From positions 281,207 to 345,206 of the forward strand of contig CBDCTQ010000074.1 of assembly GCA_965222105.1 (NCBI GenBank): a DNA stretch of 64,000 nt. Reading direction: 5' to 3'. Origin of the DNA: CALGLS01 sp965222105 (GTDB taxonomy: Bacteria; Bacteroidota; Bacteroidia; Chitinophagales; Saprospiraceae). The translations under genes and the position numbers were made by a program. Below the pieces are notes generated by a model. It saw only the letters and a list, made by a program, of their open reading frames with translations. It had not been told where the DNA came from and did no database searches. Numbering within the stretch: the first letter of the stretch is position 1; each line of letters opens with the position of its first letter. Below, one piece after another: positions 52,260-63,175 of the stretch.

Positions 52260-54077
52260 ATGGAAAACAATCGCTACTGGAAGTACCGCGGCTACCCGTG
52301 GGAATACGATCCAGGCCCACCAACCAACCTCAGCTATGCCCGGTATTTTGCCCGTACGCCCAATTACCGCGGATTATCGAAAGAAGCCACCGGCCGAGAA
52401 AAATTCAGATGGCATTTCGGTCCCATGTATTACCGGGGCCGCCTCAAGTCGGGCGAAATAAAAGTGATTATCATCGGTCAGGAAGGTGCCCAGGATGAAA
52501 GTCTTTCGCACCGTTCTTTCACCGGCGGGACCGGCAGCCGGATGCAATACTTTCTCAATTACATCGGCATCAACTATTCCTACCTCTTTCTCAACACCTT
52601 TGTCTATCCTATTTTTGGGCAATACGACAAAAAAATCCAATGGCTGGCGCAGAACGAGGAGTCCCCCATCGTCGAACACCGGCATAAAATATTCGATTAC
52701 ATCATCGAAAAGAACGACGTCCACCTCATCATTGCCGTAGGGGTAGCAGCCAAAGAAACCGTCAAGACCTGGATAGAAAGCCACGGCGGCAACTGTCCCA
52801 AAGGCACCAAAGACCTGTCGGCAAGTCATGGAGGCTTCCTTTCCGACACCACCAAAGTGGTAGGCGTGATGCATCCAGGCGGTGCAGGTAAAGGGGGCTC
52901 GGTGGCCAAAATAAAGGCCAGCTTTCAAAAAGCAGCCAACCAGATCAAAAAATGGCACGAAGTCAATACGGACTGGATGCCCCTCGACGACGGTGCCGAA
53001 AGGGGCTGGGACAAACCCTATAAATACAGCAGCCGGCCCATCCCCTTCCGCGATTTTCCATACGGTATGAACTGGCGCCTCGGCAGGGGAGGTACCTCTT
53101 CCAACCGGAAAGACCGTCAGCGATCCATCCAGCTTTTTTCCAAAGGAGGCAAATACGGCAACCGTGGCCAATACGTCCGATACCCCGACCTGGCCTACGG
53201 CACCAGAGAAGGCTATCAGGAAGCTGCGGGCGAAGTGCCCTACGAACAGCCCAGCAAAAAATACAAATACTACGATCCGGGGCCCGGCACTACTCTCGCC
53301 AAACTGATGATGGGCGGCAAACCGGGATTCGAATGGCCCAACTGGAATGACCTGGGCGTGACCTCCCACGAGTCGTTGGGCTACGGGCCGATCTATCGCG
53401 GCCGCGTGTCCAAACCCACTTTTTTGATACTGGCCGACCAGCAATGCCACGACGACCTTTTCAGTTGCCGGGCACTCACCGGCGAAAGTGGTCAGCACCT
53501 CCAGGCATTTTTAGCGGCAGCGGGACTGGACCGCGACTATGCCATCATTCGCGTATTTCCTTGCGATACTTCCGACCTTACATTGACTCAGCGGAAGAAG
53601 ATCGCCAACGATCCACAAGTCATCAAAGTCTATCAGGAAATCCTTTCACGCCTGTTGGCAAAACGAAAAACAAAAGTATTGTTGGCTATGGGCAAAACCG
53701 CTCAGACCCTCCTGGGAAATCTTTCGCTCGACAAGGCTCCCAATCACATCATTGACATGAAATCGTGGAAGGAGTCGGGTGCTTTGGCAAACTGGAAATC
53801 CACCCTGGCAAAGCTCAAAAAGATCCGTTATTCCAAAGACCTCAAACACCCTACTTTCAGATACGAGGGAGAAATGTTAGAAATTTCGCGCCGCGACCTC
53901 CCCTTTGGTTCCCTCAAATGGAAGGGTACCTCCGGTGACAGGGGGCGCAGAGGCCTCGGCAAGGGTAAGGTGCCTTCGCCCAATTATTACAAAATATACA
54001 TCCCCAATTGGACCTTTCGGGAAAAGCCACGGCCTTTGAGCAAAGCCGAACAGGAAGCGGTGGAAAAGCATCCATGA
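52260..54077 (+). CDS. Protein with two uracil-DNA-glycosylase-superfamily-like domains
   Basis: 605 residues from the ATG at 52260; the frame runs 50 codons upstream but crosses an intergenic palindrome and is not conserved-looking. Domain 1 (about 65-220) has VIIIGQEGAQDESLSHRSF, then GGTGSRMQYFLNYIG, an IIAVGVAAKETV strand and VVGVMHPGGAG, which parallel the UDG motifs GExPGxxE, GRPFVGxxG and HPS. Domain 2 (about 385-500) has FLILADQQCHDDLFSCRAL, GESGQHLQAFLAAAGLD and VLLAMGKTAQTLLG, but no clear HPS motif. The halves share flanking words: YDPGPP/YDPGPG, FGPMYYRGRL/YGPIYRGRV, RDFPYGMNW/RDLPFGSLKW. So it is an internal duplication. The four iron-sulfur cysteines of type 4/5 enzymes are absent. 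Activity untested; the fold call is from motif pattern only. Confidence 0.6.
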   Translation: MENNRYWKYRGYPWEYDPGPPTNLSYARYFARTPNYRGLSKEATGREKFRWHFGPMYYRGRLKSGEIKVIIIGQEGAQDESLSHRSFTGGTGSRMQYFLNYIGINYSYLFLNTFVYPIFGQYDKKIQWLAQNEESPIVEHRHKIFDYIIEKNDVHLIIAVGVAAKETVKTWIESHGGNCPKGTKDLSASHGGFLSDTTKVVGVMHPGGAGKGGSVAKIKASFQKAANQIKKWHEVNTDWMPLDDGAERGWDKPYKYSSRPIPFRDFPYGMNWRLGRGGTSSNRKDRQRSIQLFSKGGKYGNRGQYVRYPDLAYGTREGYQEAAGEVPYEQPSKKYKYYDPGPGTTLAKLMMGGKPGFEWPNWNDLGVTSHESLGYGPIYRGRVSKPTFLILADQQCHDDLFSCRALTGESGQHLQAFLAAAGLDRDYAIIRVFPCDTSDLTLTQRKKIANDPQVIKVYQEILSRLLAKRKTKVLLAMGKTAQTLLGNLSLDKAPNHIIDMKSWKESGALANWKSTLAKLKKIRYSKDLKHPTFRYEGEMLEISRRDLPFGSLKWKGTSGDRGRRGLGKGKVPSPNYYKIYIPNWTFREKPRPLSKAEQEAVEKHP

Positions 54078-54182
54078 GATTTGCGGTTAACGCTAAAAAC
54101 ACTATTGTATATTTTAAAGAATTATAGTACTACAATCCAAGAGCCATCTGGTGTTTGTGATTTTTTTACCACCATACGGGTG

Positions 54183-54252
54183 GTTTTTTGAAACCTGCCT
54201 TTGCCGGGAGGCAGGTCTACCTGCCTGCCCGCGTGCCGCAGTCAGGCGGGCA
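54183..54252. repeat. Intergenic palindrome cluster
   Basis: CCTGCC/GGCAGG followed by ACCTGCCTGCCCGC and its inverted partner GCGGGCAC, making nested hairpins in the 330-bp gap between the UDG-like and amidohydrolase genes. A second palindromic patch with CGGGGCTTT-like words lies at about 54310-54350. The rest of the gap is A/T-rich before the start codon. Confidence 0.5.
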
Positions 54253-54407
54253 CATGGACACAATCAATTTTCACAAACGCCTAAAGACTCATGCCTTGGA
54301 GCCCCCTCCACGCGCAACTTACGGGGGCTTTGGAAAAGACCCCGTAAGGCAGGTATAGGAGGCTATTGAGAACTGCTATTTATTGAGTAAGTTTAAAACC
54401 AACAACT

Positions 54408-57400
54408 ATGGCAAAGATACCAATTGATGAACATACGCGTTACGCCATCCGTGGCCGGATTGCCACCCTCGACAAAGCGGGGACTGTTATTGACGACGGT
54501 GTCCTCTTCGTCAAAGGCGATAAGATAGAAGCGATACAGCAATATGGAGATCCTTTGCCGGAAGGTTATACCAAAAAGATGATCCGCAAATTTCGGGGAA
54601 CCCTCTATCCGGGTATGGTCGAACTGCACAACCATCTCAGTTACAACATTATACCCACGTGGCAGGTGCCCAAAACGTTTTTGGACCGCGATCAGTGGCG
54701 CCGTCATCCCGACTACAAAAAGAAAATGACCGGCCCGCTGAAAGTGCTGGGCAGTATCGAGGGCTATCTTCAGGCCATCGTACGATATGTGGAGTGCAAA
54801 CTACTTTTTTCGGGGGTGACCGCCTCGCAGGGCATCACCCTGGCCAGCCATGCCGGCATCCGGAAGTATTACAAAGGGTTGGTCAGAAATGTGGAGCAAA
54901 CCATTGCCGAAGGGGTGCCCTCTGCCAAGACCCGGATCGCCGACATCAAAAATGCACAGGCACTCCTCAAGGTGCTGGAACGACCGAAAACAAATTGTTA
55001 TCTCCTTCATTTGGCGGAAGGCGTACACCACCGCGCCAACAAGCACTTCAAAGCCCTGCAGATTGACGTTCAGAATTGGGCCATCCGCAAAAATCTTGCT
55101 GGCATCCATGCTGTAGGACTATTACCGGAAGACTTTGCCATCATGGGCGAACACGAAGGGTCGATGGTATGGTCGCCGATGAGCAACCTGTTGTTGTATG
55201 GCACCACGGCTCATGTTCGGTCGGCTAAAGAAGCGGGGGTGCGCATCAGTATAGGGTCGGACTGGTCGGCCAGCGGCAGCAAAAATCTTTTGTCGGAACT
55301 AAAGGTCGCCAAGCTGATCAGCGACGAGCAGGGCGGATTGTTTACCGACGAAGAGTTGGTGCGGATGGTCACTACTGTGCCCGCCAATATGTTGCAATGG
55401 GACGAGCAGATCGGTAGCCTGGAGCCTGGCAAAAAAGCCGATTTCATCGTGCTCCGGACCCGCGATTTTGACCAGAGCGTGTACGAACAATTCATCCGGG
55501 CCACCGAAAAAGAGGTGGGCCTGGTGGTGATCGGCGGTGCCCCGGTGCTGGGGTATAAAAAGTCGTTTATGGATGATTTCGACATCCAACTGGAAAGGAT
55601 CAAACTCAAGAGATATACCCGGTACCTGAATTTGTCGCACCACGAACCCGACAATCCGCTCGACGTCGACCTGACCTTCAAAAAAGCCAAAACCAAATTG
55701 AAGGATGGGATGCGCAAGCTGCCCAAGCTCGCTCTCGACCTGGAAAACAATCAGGACAATAACAGTGTGTTTGCAGGAGCGCTGGGCAGTTCCGACGGAG
55801 GCGATCCCTTGCACAGCTCCAGATGGGTGCTGGCAGAAGACCATTCTAATTGCACATTTGGCTGCGAACGGCATCACCTCGAATACGAAGGCATGATCAC
55901 CGGTGGCACCGAAATATACGAGGCGGCCGTCCCCTTGTCGGAAATACTGAAACCCCTTCGGTTGGACGAAGCCGTGATCCACGATGATCGGTTGTATTTC
56001 AAGCAATTGGCTATACAAAAAAACCTCCCTCAGTACATCAAGCTCCGGTTGCCCACCTACTATGGCGTAAAGATCGATCTGGATGAGGAGGCCAACTACC
56101 GCGAAGAGATCAGCCGCGACATCGGCAAAAACTTCAACTACATTCAGAGCCTGCCGGAGTTTTACAAAACGCCGGGGTATCTGAATCTTCAGGACCGGAT
56201 CACGATCATCGAACAGGCGGAAACCTTGTTTGAGTACGCCTACGTCAACCTGCCCCAGAAAATGGCCATGTATGCTTCCAATCCGATTGCGAAATTGCGG
56301 GTGATGAAGGCCGACCTATTGTCGGACCGTGAATACATCTCGGAAATCGCTTTCCACAAAAAGCTGATCTCGATTTTCAACTCCGTACGCGACCTGCACA
56401 CTTCGTATAGCTTGCCCGCCCCGTTCAACGACAAGATCGCCTTTCTCCCCTTTTTCATCGAAGAATACTACGAGGGCGATCAGGCCAAATACGCCGTGTC
56501 GAAATTCATCGGTGCTGCGTCGAAGTTCAAATATTTTCGGCCGGGGGTGGAAGTCACACACTGGAATGGGATGCCTATTGACAAGGCCATCATGAAAAAC
56601 GGAGAAAACTACGCTGGCTCCAACAACACCGCCCGTTTTGTAAGAGGGCTCGACGCCATGACCTTCCGGCCCACCATCACCATGTTGCCGCCCGAAGAAG
56701 ATTGGGTCGACATCAGCTACATCGACAAGGTCGGCATCAAACGTAGCAACCGTTTTTACTGGCGGGTGGGGTCGGTTCATTCGCAGATCGTACAAACACT
56801 GAAAGAGCAAAAACAGGAGCGCCAACACATCTCTTACGGATACGACTATATGACCCTGGTGGTGCATATGGTGAAGAAGTTTTTCTTTTCACCGAAAGTG
56901 TTTAAGTCGGAGTTGAACAATGCCCGGGAAGGACAGGCGGTGTTGAAGCCGTCGAGGGGGTTTTTGGAGACGAGTTTTCCCGGCAACTTCAAGGCCAAGC
57001 TGATAAAAGGCACGGATATCGGCTACATTCGGATATACTCCTTTTCGACCACCCAGCCTGAAGATTTCGCCTACGAGTTCAAACGGTTGATCGACGAGTT
57101 GGGCACCCGCCGGATCGTTATCGACGTCAGGAGCAATGGGGGTGGCAACATACTGGCGGCTGAGTATCTATTGCAGGTGCTGTCGCCTCAGAAGATCAAT
57201 CCACAGACTGCTGCTTTTTTGATCAACCCACTGACCGAGCATTTGTGCAAGCTCCATTCGCCCTCCAACACCATTGAGGGGCTCGACCTGACTGCCTGGT
57301 ACCAATCGCTATTGGGCATTAAAAAGACGGGAGCCAAATATACCCTGAGCCATCCGATCACTTCCAAAGAGAAGCTCCGCCGCTTTGCAACAAAACAATC

Positions 57401-57893
57401 CCGCGACCTGGTACTCATTACGGATGCACTTTGTTATAGCGCCACTGACCTCTTTGCTGCCGGCTTCAAAGACCACAACCTGGGCAAGGTGCTGGGCGTA
57501 CACGACAATACCGGTGCCGGCGGTGCCAACGTATGGACCCACTCGCTTCTTTACCATCTGACACAAGACCAGAACGGACGCTCTCCTTTTTTTGAAAGAC
57601 TGCCCTATGGCGCTGATTTCAGAATAGCGATACGCCGCACCCTGCGCGTACGCAAAAACCAGGGCATACCCGTAGAAGACCTTGGCATACAACCCGACGA
57701 GATACACCGGATGACCAAAAACGACCTGCTCAACGGCAACGAAGACCTGATCCGGCATGCTGTCGGATTGTTTGAGGAGGGTAGCGATGCCGTCCAGGGG
57801 GAGATCCCGCAGCAGGTGAAGTGGGCGATTGGGAGTCGGAAGGTGGGGCGTCGTCGTGTGGTGGTTAAGGCGGATAGGGAGAGGAGGAGTTAG
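54408..57893 (+). CDS. Amidohydrolase fused to an S41 (C-terminal-processing type) peptidase
   Basis: A 1161-residue cytoplasmic protein without a signal peptide. Residues 10-395 are an amidohydrolase (ATZ/TRZ, cytosine/guanine-deaminase-like): a HxH metal pair in PGMVELHNHLSYN (His74, His76), His in YLLHLAEGVHHRAN, His in LAGIHAVGLLPED, and Asp in SIGSDWSASGSKNLLSEL, with the usual end GSLEPGKKADFIVL. Residues 430-640 are an uncharacterised linker. Residues 650-1110 are an S41 peptidase: SVRDLHTSYSLP, GTDIGYIRIYSFST, RIVIDVRSNGGGNIL, then CYSATDLFAAGFKDH with the nucleophile Ser near residue 1010. An adjacent PDZ domain is not evident. Such fusion suggests one substrate with both cyclic-amide and peptide bonds, but this is inference. 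Confidence 0.75.
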   Translation: MAKIPIDEHTRYAIRGRIATLDKAGTVIDDGVLFVKGDKIEAIQQYGDPLPEGYTKKMIRKFRGTLYPGMVELHNHLSYNIIPTWQVPKTFLDRDQWRRHPDYKKKMTGPLKVLGSIEGYLQAIVRYVECKLLFSGVTASQGITLASHAGIRKYYKGLVRNVEQTIAEGVPSAKTRIADIKNAQALLKVLERPKTNCYLLHLAEGVHHRANKHFKALQIDVQNWAIRKNLAGIHAVGLLPEDFAIMGEHEGSMVWSPMSNLLLYGTTAHVRSAKEAGVRISIGSDWSASGSKNLLSELKVAKLISDEQGGLFTDEELVRMVTTVPANMLQWDEQIGSLEPGKKADFIVLRTRDFDQSVYEQFIRATEKEVGLVVIGGAPVLGYKKSFMDDFDIQLERIKLKRYTRYLNLSHHEPDNPLDVDLTFKKAKTKLKDGMRKLPKLALDLENNQDNNSVFAGALGSSDGGDPLHSSRWVLAEDHSNCTFGCERHHLEYEGMITGGTEIYEAAVPLSEILKPLRLDEAVIHDDRLYFKQLAIQKNLPQYIKLRLPTYYGVKIDLDEEANYREEISRDIGKNFNYIQSLPEFYKTPGYLNLQDRITIIEQAETLFEYAYVNLPQKMAMYASNPIAKLRVMKADLLSDREYISEIAFHKKLISIFNSVRDLHTSYSLPAPFNDKIAFLPFFIEEYYEGDQAKYAVSKFIGAASKFKYFRPGVEVTHWNGMPIDKAIMKNGENYAGSNNTARFVRGLDAMTFRPTITMLPPEEDWVDISYIDKVGIKRSNRFYWRVGSVHSQIVQTLKEQKQERQHISYGYDYMTLVVHMVKKFFFSPKVFKSELNNAREGQAVLKPSRGFLETSFPGNFKAKLIKGTDIGYIRIYSFSTTQPEDFAYEFKRLIDELGTRRIVIDVRSNGGGNILAAEYLLQVLSPQKINPQTAAFLINPLTEHLCKLHSPSNTIEGLDLTAWYQSLLGIKKTGAKYTLSHPITSKEKLRRFATKQSRDLVLITDALCYSATDLFAAGFKDHNLGKVLGVHDNTGAGGANVWTHSLLYHLTQDQNGRSPFFERLPYGADFRIAIRRTLRVRKNQGIPVEDLGIQPDEIHRMTKNDLLNGNEDLIRHAVGLFEEGSDAVQGEIPQQVKWAIGSRKVGRRRVVVKADRERRS

Positions 57894-58365
57894 GGTGAAT
57901 CTGTGATGCTATTGGTAAGTGGGATTCTGATCGCAAAATTAATAATTTTTGTAATGTTGGTACTTCTAATATTTTAGAAGGTGAAATGTTAAAATTTCAG
58001 ATTTTTCTTTGAAAATATTTTGTGGTTCGGAGTTTTGTGTTACCTTTCGGGCGAAAACCACATTTCCCCGAAAGATGATGAAGTGAAAGTTATGAACGAC
58101 TGATTTTCTTCTTGCTTGCTGGTTTTCCAAAAGGTAAAAATGAATTATAGGTGTTGGCTGGCGTAAGCCTTGTGTTGAGCGACGGCCTGGCTTTATGGTG
58201 GCTGTATTGAGGTTGCTCTGTGCAGTTGTAGACTTATTGTTGGACTGACGGTGAGTGATCACTGTTGGTGATGGAGAAGGTATGTTATGAGTTGATTGGA
58301 CAACTATGTATGTTGTTTGGTTGAGATGGGAGGAGTATATTTTTTAACATTTAAATTTTTGACAA
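57894..58365. other. 472-bp intergenic region
   Basis: A/T-rich at both ends. At 58041-58048 a TACCTTTC, one base off the -7 consensus, follows GTTTTGTGT. No open frame or hairpin with a T run was recognised. Confidence 0.4.
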
Positions 58366-59112
58366 ATGAAAGGTAGACACTTTTTTTTGATGGCCATGGG
58401 TATGGTTTGTTGGGTAGTGTGGGGGCAGGGCGCTATTACCACCCATTATGAAGACGGTGATCTGGTGGTGTGGACGGACAATCCGGGAGAGTCGGGCTAC
58501 AAAGGCTGCGACGTTGCACATCTGACGCCGGTGGTGGCTTATGTTTTTGAGTTGCAACGGCGCAATTCGGGGGGCACTCCTACCTGTTCGGCAAGAAGTC
58601 GCGGTCGGTGGCGGACCGTCGATACACAAGATTCTGATGACGGGCAGACTGTTTTTACGAATATTCCGGAAGGGCATTACCGGGTGATTTGCCGGGTGGG
58701 TAAGGCGATTGGTTGTGAGATCGCGGGGGCGGACGAGGGGTATTCGGGGCGGTCGATTGTGTATGAGCGGGAGGTTTCGGGGGTGGTGGATTTGGGGATG
58801 GAATCGCGGGAGGAGGTGGATTTGGGGGTGGGAGATTTGGGGGAGGATGGGTTGGTGGTTTTTCCTAATCCGGCGGAGGATGCTTTTACCATTGTATTAT
58901 CAAAGGGAAGGCTAGAGTCAAGGGTTCAAATAATAGTCGTCAATTTACTCGGACAGGAAATGGTCGTAATGGAACGAAATCTTGATGCTAACCAAGTCAA
59001 TTACCAATGGCAGGTTGATGCTGCACATTTTCCATCGGGCACCTACTGGATCAAGGTGTCGGATCAGACGGGTAAAAGTTTGTCTAAAAATATTGTGATC
59101 CTGAAAGACTAA
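58366..59112 (+). CDS. Small secreted protein with T9SS sorting domain
   Basis: A 248-residue protein with a signal peptide (FFLMAMGMVCWVVWGQ). The mature N-terminal part is a compact Cys-containing beta domain (EDGDLVVWTDNPGESGYKG, then IPEGHYRVICRVGKAIGCEIA), then a Gly/Val/Asp-rich linker (SRSIVYEREV, then VDLGVGDLGEDG), and the sorting domain VVFPNPAEDAFTIVL, VVNLLGQEMVV, FPSGTYWIKVSDQTGKSLS. The linker region is unusually G-rich in DNA. It is 39 bp upstream of the RHS protein, on the same strand, so the two are probably cotranscribed. Confidence 0.82.
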   Translation: MKGRHFFLMAMGMVCWVVWGQGAITTHYEDGDLVVWTDNPGESGYKGCDVAHLTPVVAYVFELQRRNSGGTPTCSARSRGRWRTVDTQDSDDGQTVFTNIPEGHYRVICRVGKAIGCEIAGADEGYSGRSIVYEREVSGVVDLGMESREEVDLGVGDLGEDGLVVFPNPAEDAFTIVLSKGRLESRVQIIVVNLLGQEMVVMERNLDANQVNYQWQVDAAHFPSGTYWIKVSDQTGKSLSKNIVILKD

Positions 59113-59151
59113 ATTTTTTTCAAAATCCAATACCATTTAAAAATAGAAGCC

Positions 59152-62100
59152 ATGAGAAAGATTTTAATTCATATTTCAATAATAAATTTATTACTTGTTT
59201 TTGGCGCCTCAGCACAGCCCGTCAACACTCTGTTAGGAGATATTGCTGTAGCTTCCCCAAATGCTGCTGCCATGGCACAGTATGTAGAGACACCAGTGAG
59301 TTTGAACACAGGCACTTCAAACATAAACATACCACTATATACAATAAACGAAGGACCTTTGACCTTCCCCATTTCCTTATCCTATCATGCTTCGGGTATC
59401 CGAGTAGAGGAACCTGCCAGTTGGGTGGGGTTGGGCTGGAACCTGAATGCGGGAGGAGCGATAACCAGAACCGTATTGGGCAAACCGGATGATCAACAAG
59501 AAGGATACTTTAATGTTGGAGAGGAACTAAACGAAAATCTTTCAGGAGAAATATTCGAGTTTACAAACAGTGTAGACTATATATATGATACAGAAGCGGA
59601 CATATATACATTTAATTTTGCCGGATACTCAGGCAAATTTATTATCGATTCTAAAAAAGATGTTCACTTTTTCCCAAAACAAGATTTAAAATTGATTTTT
59701 GATTTAGAAGATGAGGATGATGATCCAAACAATGGAATCAACATGGACAATGGGTTCGAGGGTTTAAATCAATACATCATGGTCACGCCAGATGGCACGA
59801 GATACTACTTCGGAAAGAAACCGGGAGAAACGCCACCAGAAAATCCATTATTGGAAAATTATAGCGGTATCGAATCCTCCAGGCCAGGTTTTCATATCAA
59901 TAGTCTCGAAAAATATATTTCCACTTGGTATTTAGTAAGAGTTGAATCGGCGGATGGGAATTATGCGATAGATCTGTCTTATAATGCAAATAGGTTTAGT
60001 TATTTGTTTTTACCGACCTGTTATTTTGATTATTTGAGTGTGGTTGCTACTTGTGACGAAATAATTGCAGAGATGAGTGGAGCTGGATGCGGAGGTCTAC
60101 CAAGACCGGCTTATGGTATGAATTTGAATAATATGAGGATCAACGGCAAAGTGGTTAGTCAGATCACTACGCCTACAGAAACGATTGACTTTGTAAGTGG
60201 AAGCGATGTTAGATCTGATCTGGATGACTTCGAAGATTTAGGTTACAGGGCAAAAAGATTGGATGCCATTTTGATCGAAACCGGAGAATACTGTATGGAA
60301 TGGCTTTTTGATAACAATGATTATTTCCAGGCAGATGATTTTGATGATCAAAGTGTCTCTAAACGTTTAAAATTAAATCAGGTTCAGAAGCGATCATGCT
60401 CACAAGTTGGTGGCGAATATATTGAAGAACCACCATATGTTTTTACTTATGAGGATAGTGTCCACTTGCCCAGCCGTATATCTAAGGCGATTGATCACTG
60501 GGGATACTACAACGGGCAACATCAGAATGATAATAACGTGGACAACATCTCACCAACGACGATCACTTCAGAGTTATATAGTTATGTTTTTTCCCATGGG
60601 TCAAGTGATCGGGAAACACATGGTGAGTATCAATTAGCTGGCATGTTGACTAAGATACAATATCCGACTGGCGGGGCTACTTTTTTTACCTATGAATCCA
60701 ATACGGCAAAAGAGATAAAAGATGTCCGAATTGATTTAATTGAAAACCTCGTTCATGAAGGGTTTTGTCCTCCAGATTCGCCATATCCAAATTCGGTAAC
60801 CATTAGCTTAACACAAGAACAAATCGATTATGGTTTTTTTAAATTAAGAATGGATTTCATAGGTCAAGATCCCGATGGCGACCCGCCTTACCCTCCATGC
60901 TTTCCTGCGCTTGATGCTTATGCAGAAATCGAAGTCCTTGACGGGGGCGGCCAGTCTATGGGGAATTATATATTTACTTCAGAAAACGTTCTTCTGGAAC
61001 CAGACACTTACAGGGAAATAACCCTTCCACTCGAGTTTCTGTCTTCCACTTTAGAGCCTGGTACAAATTATACTTTTAGTCTCACTGCTTATAACGCAAT
61101 TGGTAGTTTTAGTTTGTGGGCTTTAATTCCGGATGTGCCATTCAGTGTGGAAGTGGGCGGAGTGCGCATACAAGAAATCAGAACCAGTACGACCTGTACA
61201 CCATCTGATGAGGACATCATAAAAACGTATGACTACAGTGAACTGGCAAACCCGTCGGTATCAAGCGGAAGGGTTTTTCGAAAACCCATATACGGTTACA
61301 TAAAGGAATCAATTGGGGAAGAGGGAGGTTTTTCTGCTTTTGCGTATAACAATTCTGTTGATCAGGCACATACAGCCGTCCCGGTACATTATTATGTTAG
61401 ATTTATGGACAAGAGCTTTTCGTTAATGGGTTCATTTGAGGGGCAACACATTGGATATAATAATGTAACGGAATATCATAATGGAAATGGTACCAGGGTA
61501 TTTAGTTATCACCCGATAGGAGAGCCCATACCTGAAACGAAATTCCCAAACCCTCCGGCAAAGTTCCAAAGAAATAGCGGACAAATATACTCAAGAACCA
61601 CAAAAGATGCAGTAGGTGATCCAAAGGCCAGTTTTTCTCAATTGTTGGTACCCGAGCCACATCAAAATATCTCTAAGTGTTTTGGACTGGCTACTTTTCG
61701 TTCAGCAGAATTTACTTATGATTGTCCGGGAAGTATCAATCCTCCCGAAGATGCCTATACCGAATGGTATCATCTAAATTTACATGAATTATACCTCCCC
61801 AGAACAGCTAGTCGAAGGGTAAAGGAAACTATAGAAATACTGGATGATGTATCTAAGACTACCACCTATGAATACGATACCCAAAGTCGCCACCTCTTCC
61901 CAACTGCTGCGCAGTTTACAAATAGTGACGACAAAGTACACCGAACGGAAAATACTTACATCCATGACTATGTGGGTTGTAATTCCATTAAATATGATTT
62001 GCAAGAGCGAAACATGATAGCTACCCCCTTTCAGGTTAAAAAACTGGTAGATGGGGTACATGTCGGAGGTACGGAGGTGAGATACGAGTTTTTTAATGAT

Positions 62101-63111
62101 GCTGGCCAAAATCAGCCCTGTATACAAACGGATAATTTTCCCAGGCCCTATCAATATTATGCTTATGAAAAAGATCTAAACACCGGAGCAGGCACCTGGG
62201 AATTAAAAGGGACCGTAAATGAGTACGACGATAGCGGAAACCCACACCTGTTCAACATCTCCGGATGGGGCGATGAAACCTACACCTGGCAAAATGGATT
62301 GATGAGAACCCGGAATTTTGGCGGCATCGGCGGTTTCAATTGGATGTATGATTACCATACAGATACCAAATTTTTGTCGGCTATTACCGATATCGATGGC
62401 CAACAAACAACTTACGAATATGACCAATTATTTCGCCTGTCGGCGACTCATCAACGAGAGGAAAATGTCAATACGACCTATTCGTACTCTTATGGTGCTC
62501 CCAACGAAGTTTCTCGGGAAACTTCATTCACAAATAACTTTCCCCCTACGCAAAATGTCGATCAGCAATTTGATGGTTTAGGCCGTCAAACAGCGACAAT
62601 CGTTAACGGCGTTACCAAAGAGGAAATGATCTATGATAATCAAGGACGTATAGATCAACAGACTTATCTTCCAGGCATTTTCAAAACCATCTCCTACGAA
62701 CCCTCTCCGCTTAACCGACCTATTCAAGAGCTTTATCCCGATGAGTCATACACAACAACCAATTATGATTCGGAAGGACAATACTACAAACTGACCTTCT
62801 ATGATGAAAACGGAAATCCTACGATAAGCCATACCGATATCATTGGTCAACACATCAAAACAACCGATGCTTTAGGAAAGGTTACAGAATACCAGTACGA
62901 TGATAAGCTGAACCTCGTCAAAGTAATTCCCCCCAACTTCAACACTTCCAATGAGGCTTTCGAATACGTATACGATGCCCGCAACCGGGTAGTAGAAAAA
63001 ACCATTCCCGGAGCAGGCGATCAAAAGTTTATCTACAACGACCGTGACTTGCTGGTTGCTTCTCAGGATGAAAACATGAAAGACGATGGCCGGTGGCTCG
63101 TAACTACTTAG
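59152..63111 (+). pseudogene. RHS/YD-repeat protein cut short at an insertion sequence
   Basis: 1319 residues with signal peptide (ILIHISIINLLLVFGASAQ) and the Bacteroidota RHS start PVNTLLGDIAVASPNAAAMAQYVETPVSLNTGT, then FPISLSYHASGIRVEEPASWVGLGWNLNAGG. The last 300 residues are YD repeats (YEYDQLFRLSATHQREE, then FEYVYDARNRVVEKTIPGAG, then KFIYNDRDLLVASQDE). The reading frame ends DGRWLVTT-stop at 63111, where family members continue with more YD repeats and a variable, often toxic, C-terminus. A transposase gene begins 106 bp later. The gene is therefore most likely interrupted by the IS, and the tail may lie on its far side outside the window. Confidence 0.8.
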
Positions 63112-63175
63112 GGTTTGCTATTTTAGGCATAACAAGCTGAAAATCAATAAAATAAGTTAAAAAAAGACTTGATTA

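Noticed and set aside
52374..53498. 374-codon minus-strand frame
   Set aside because: Antisense to the UDG-like gene, no recognised motif.
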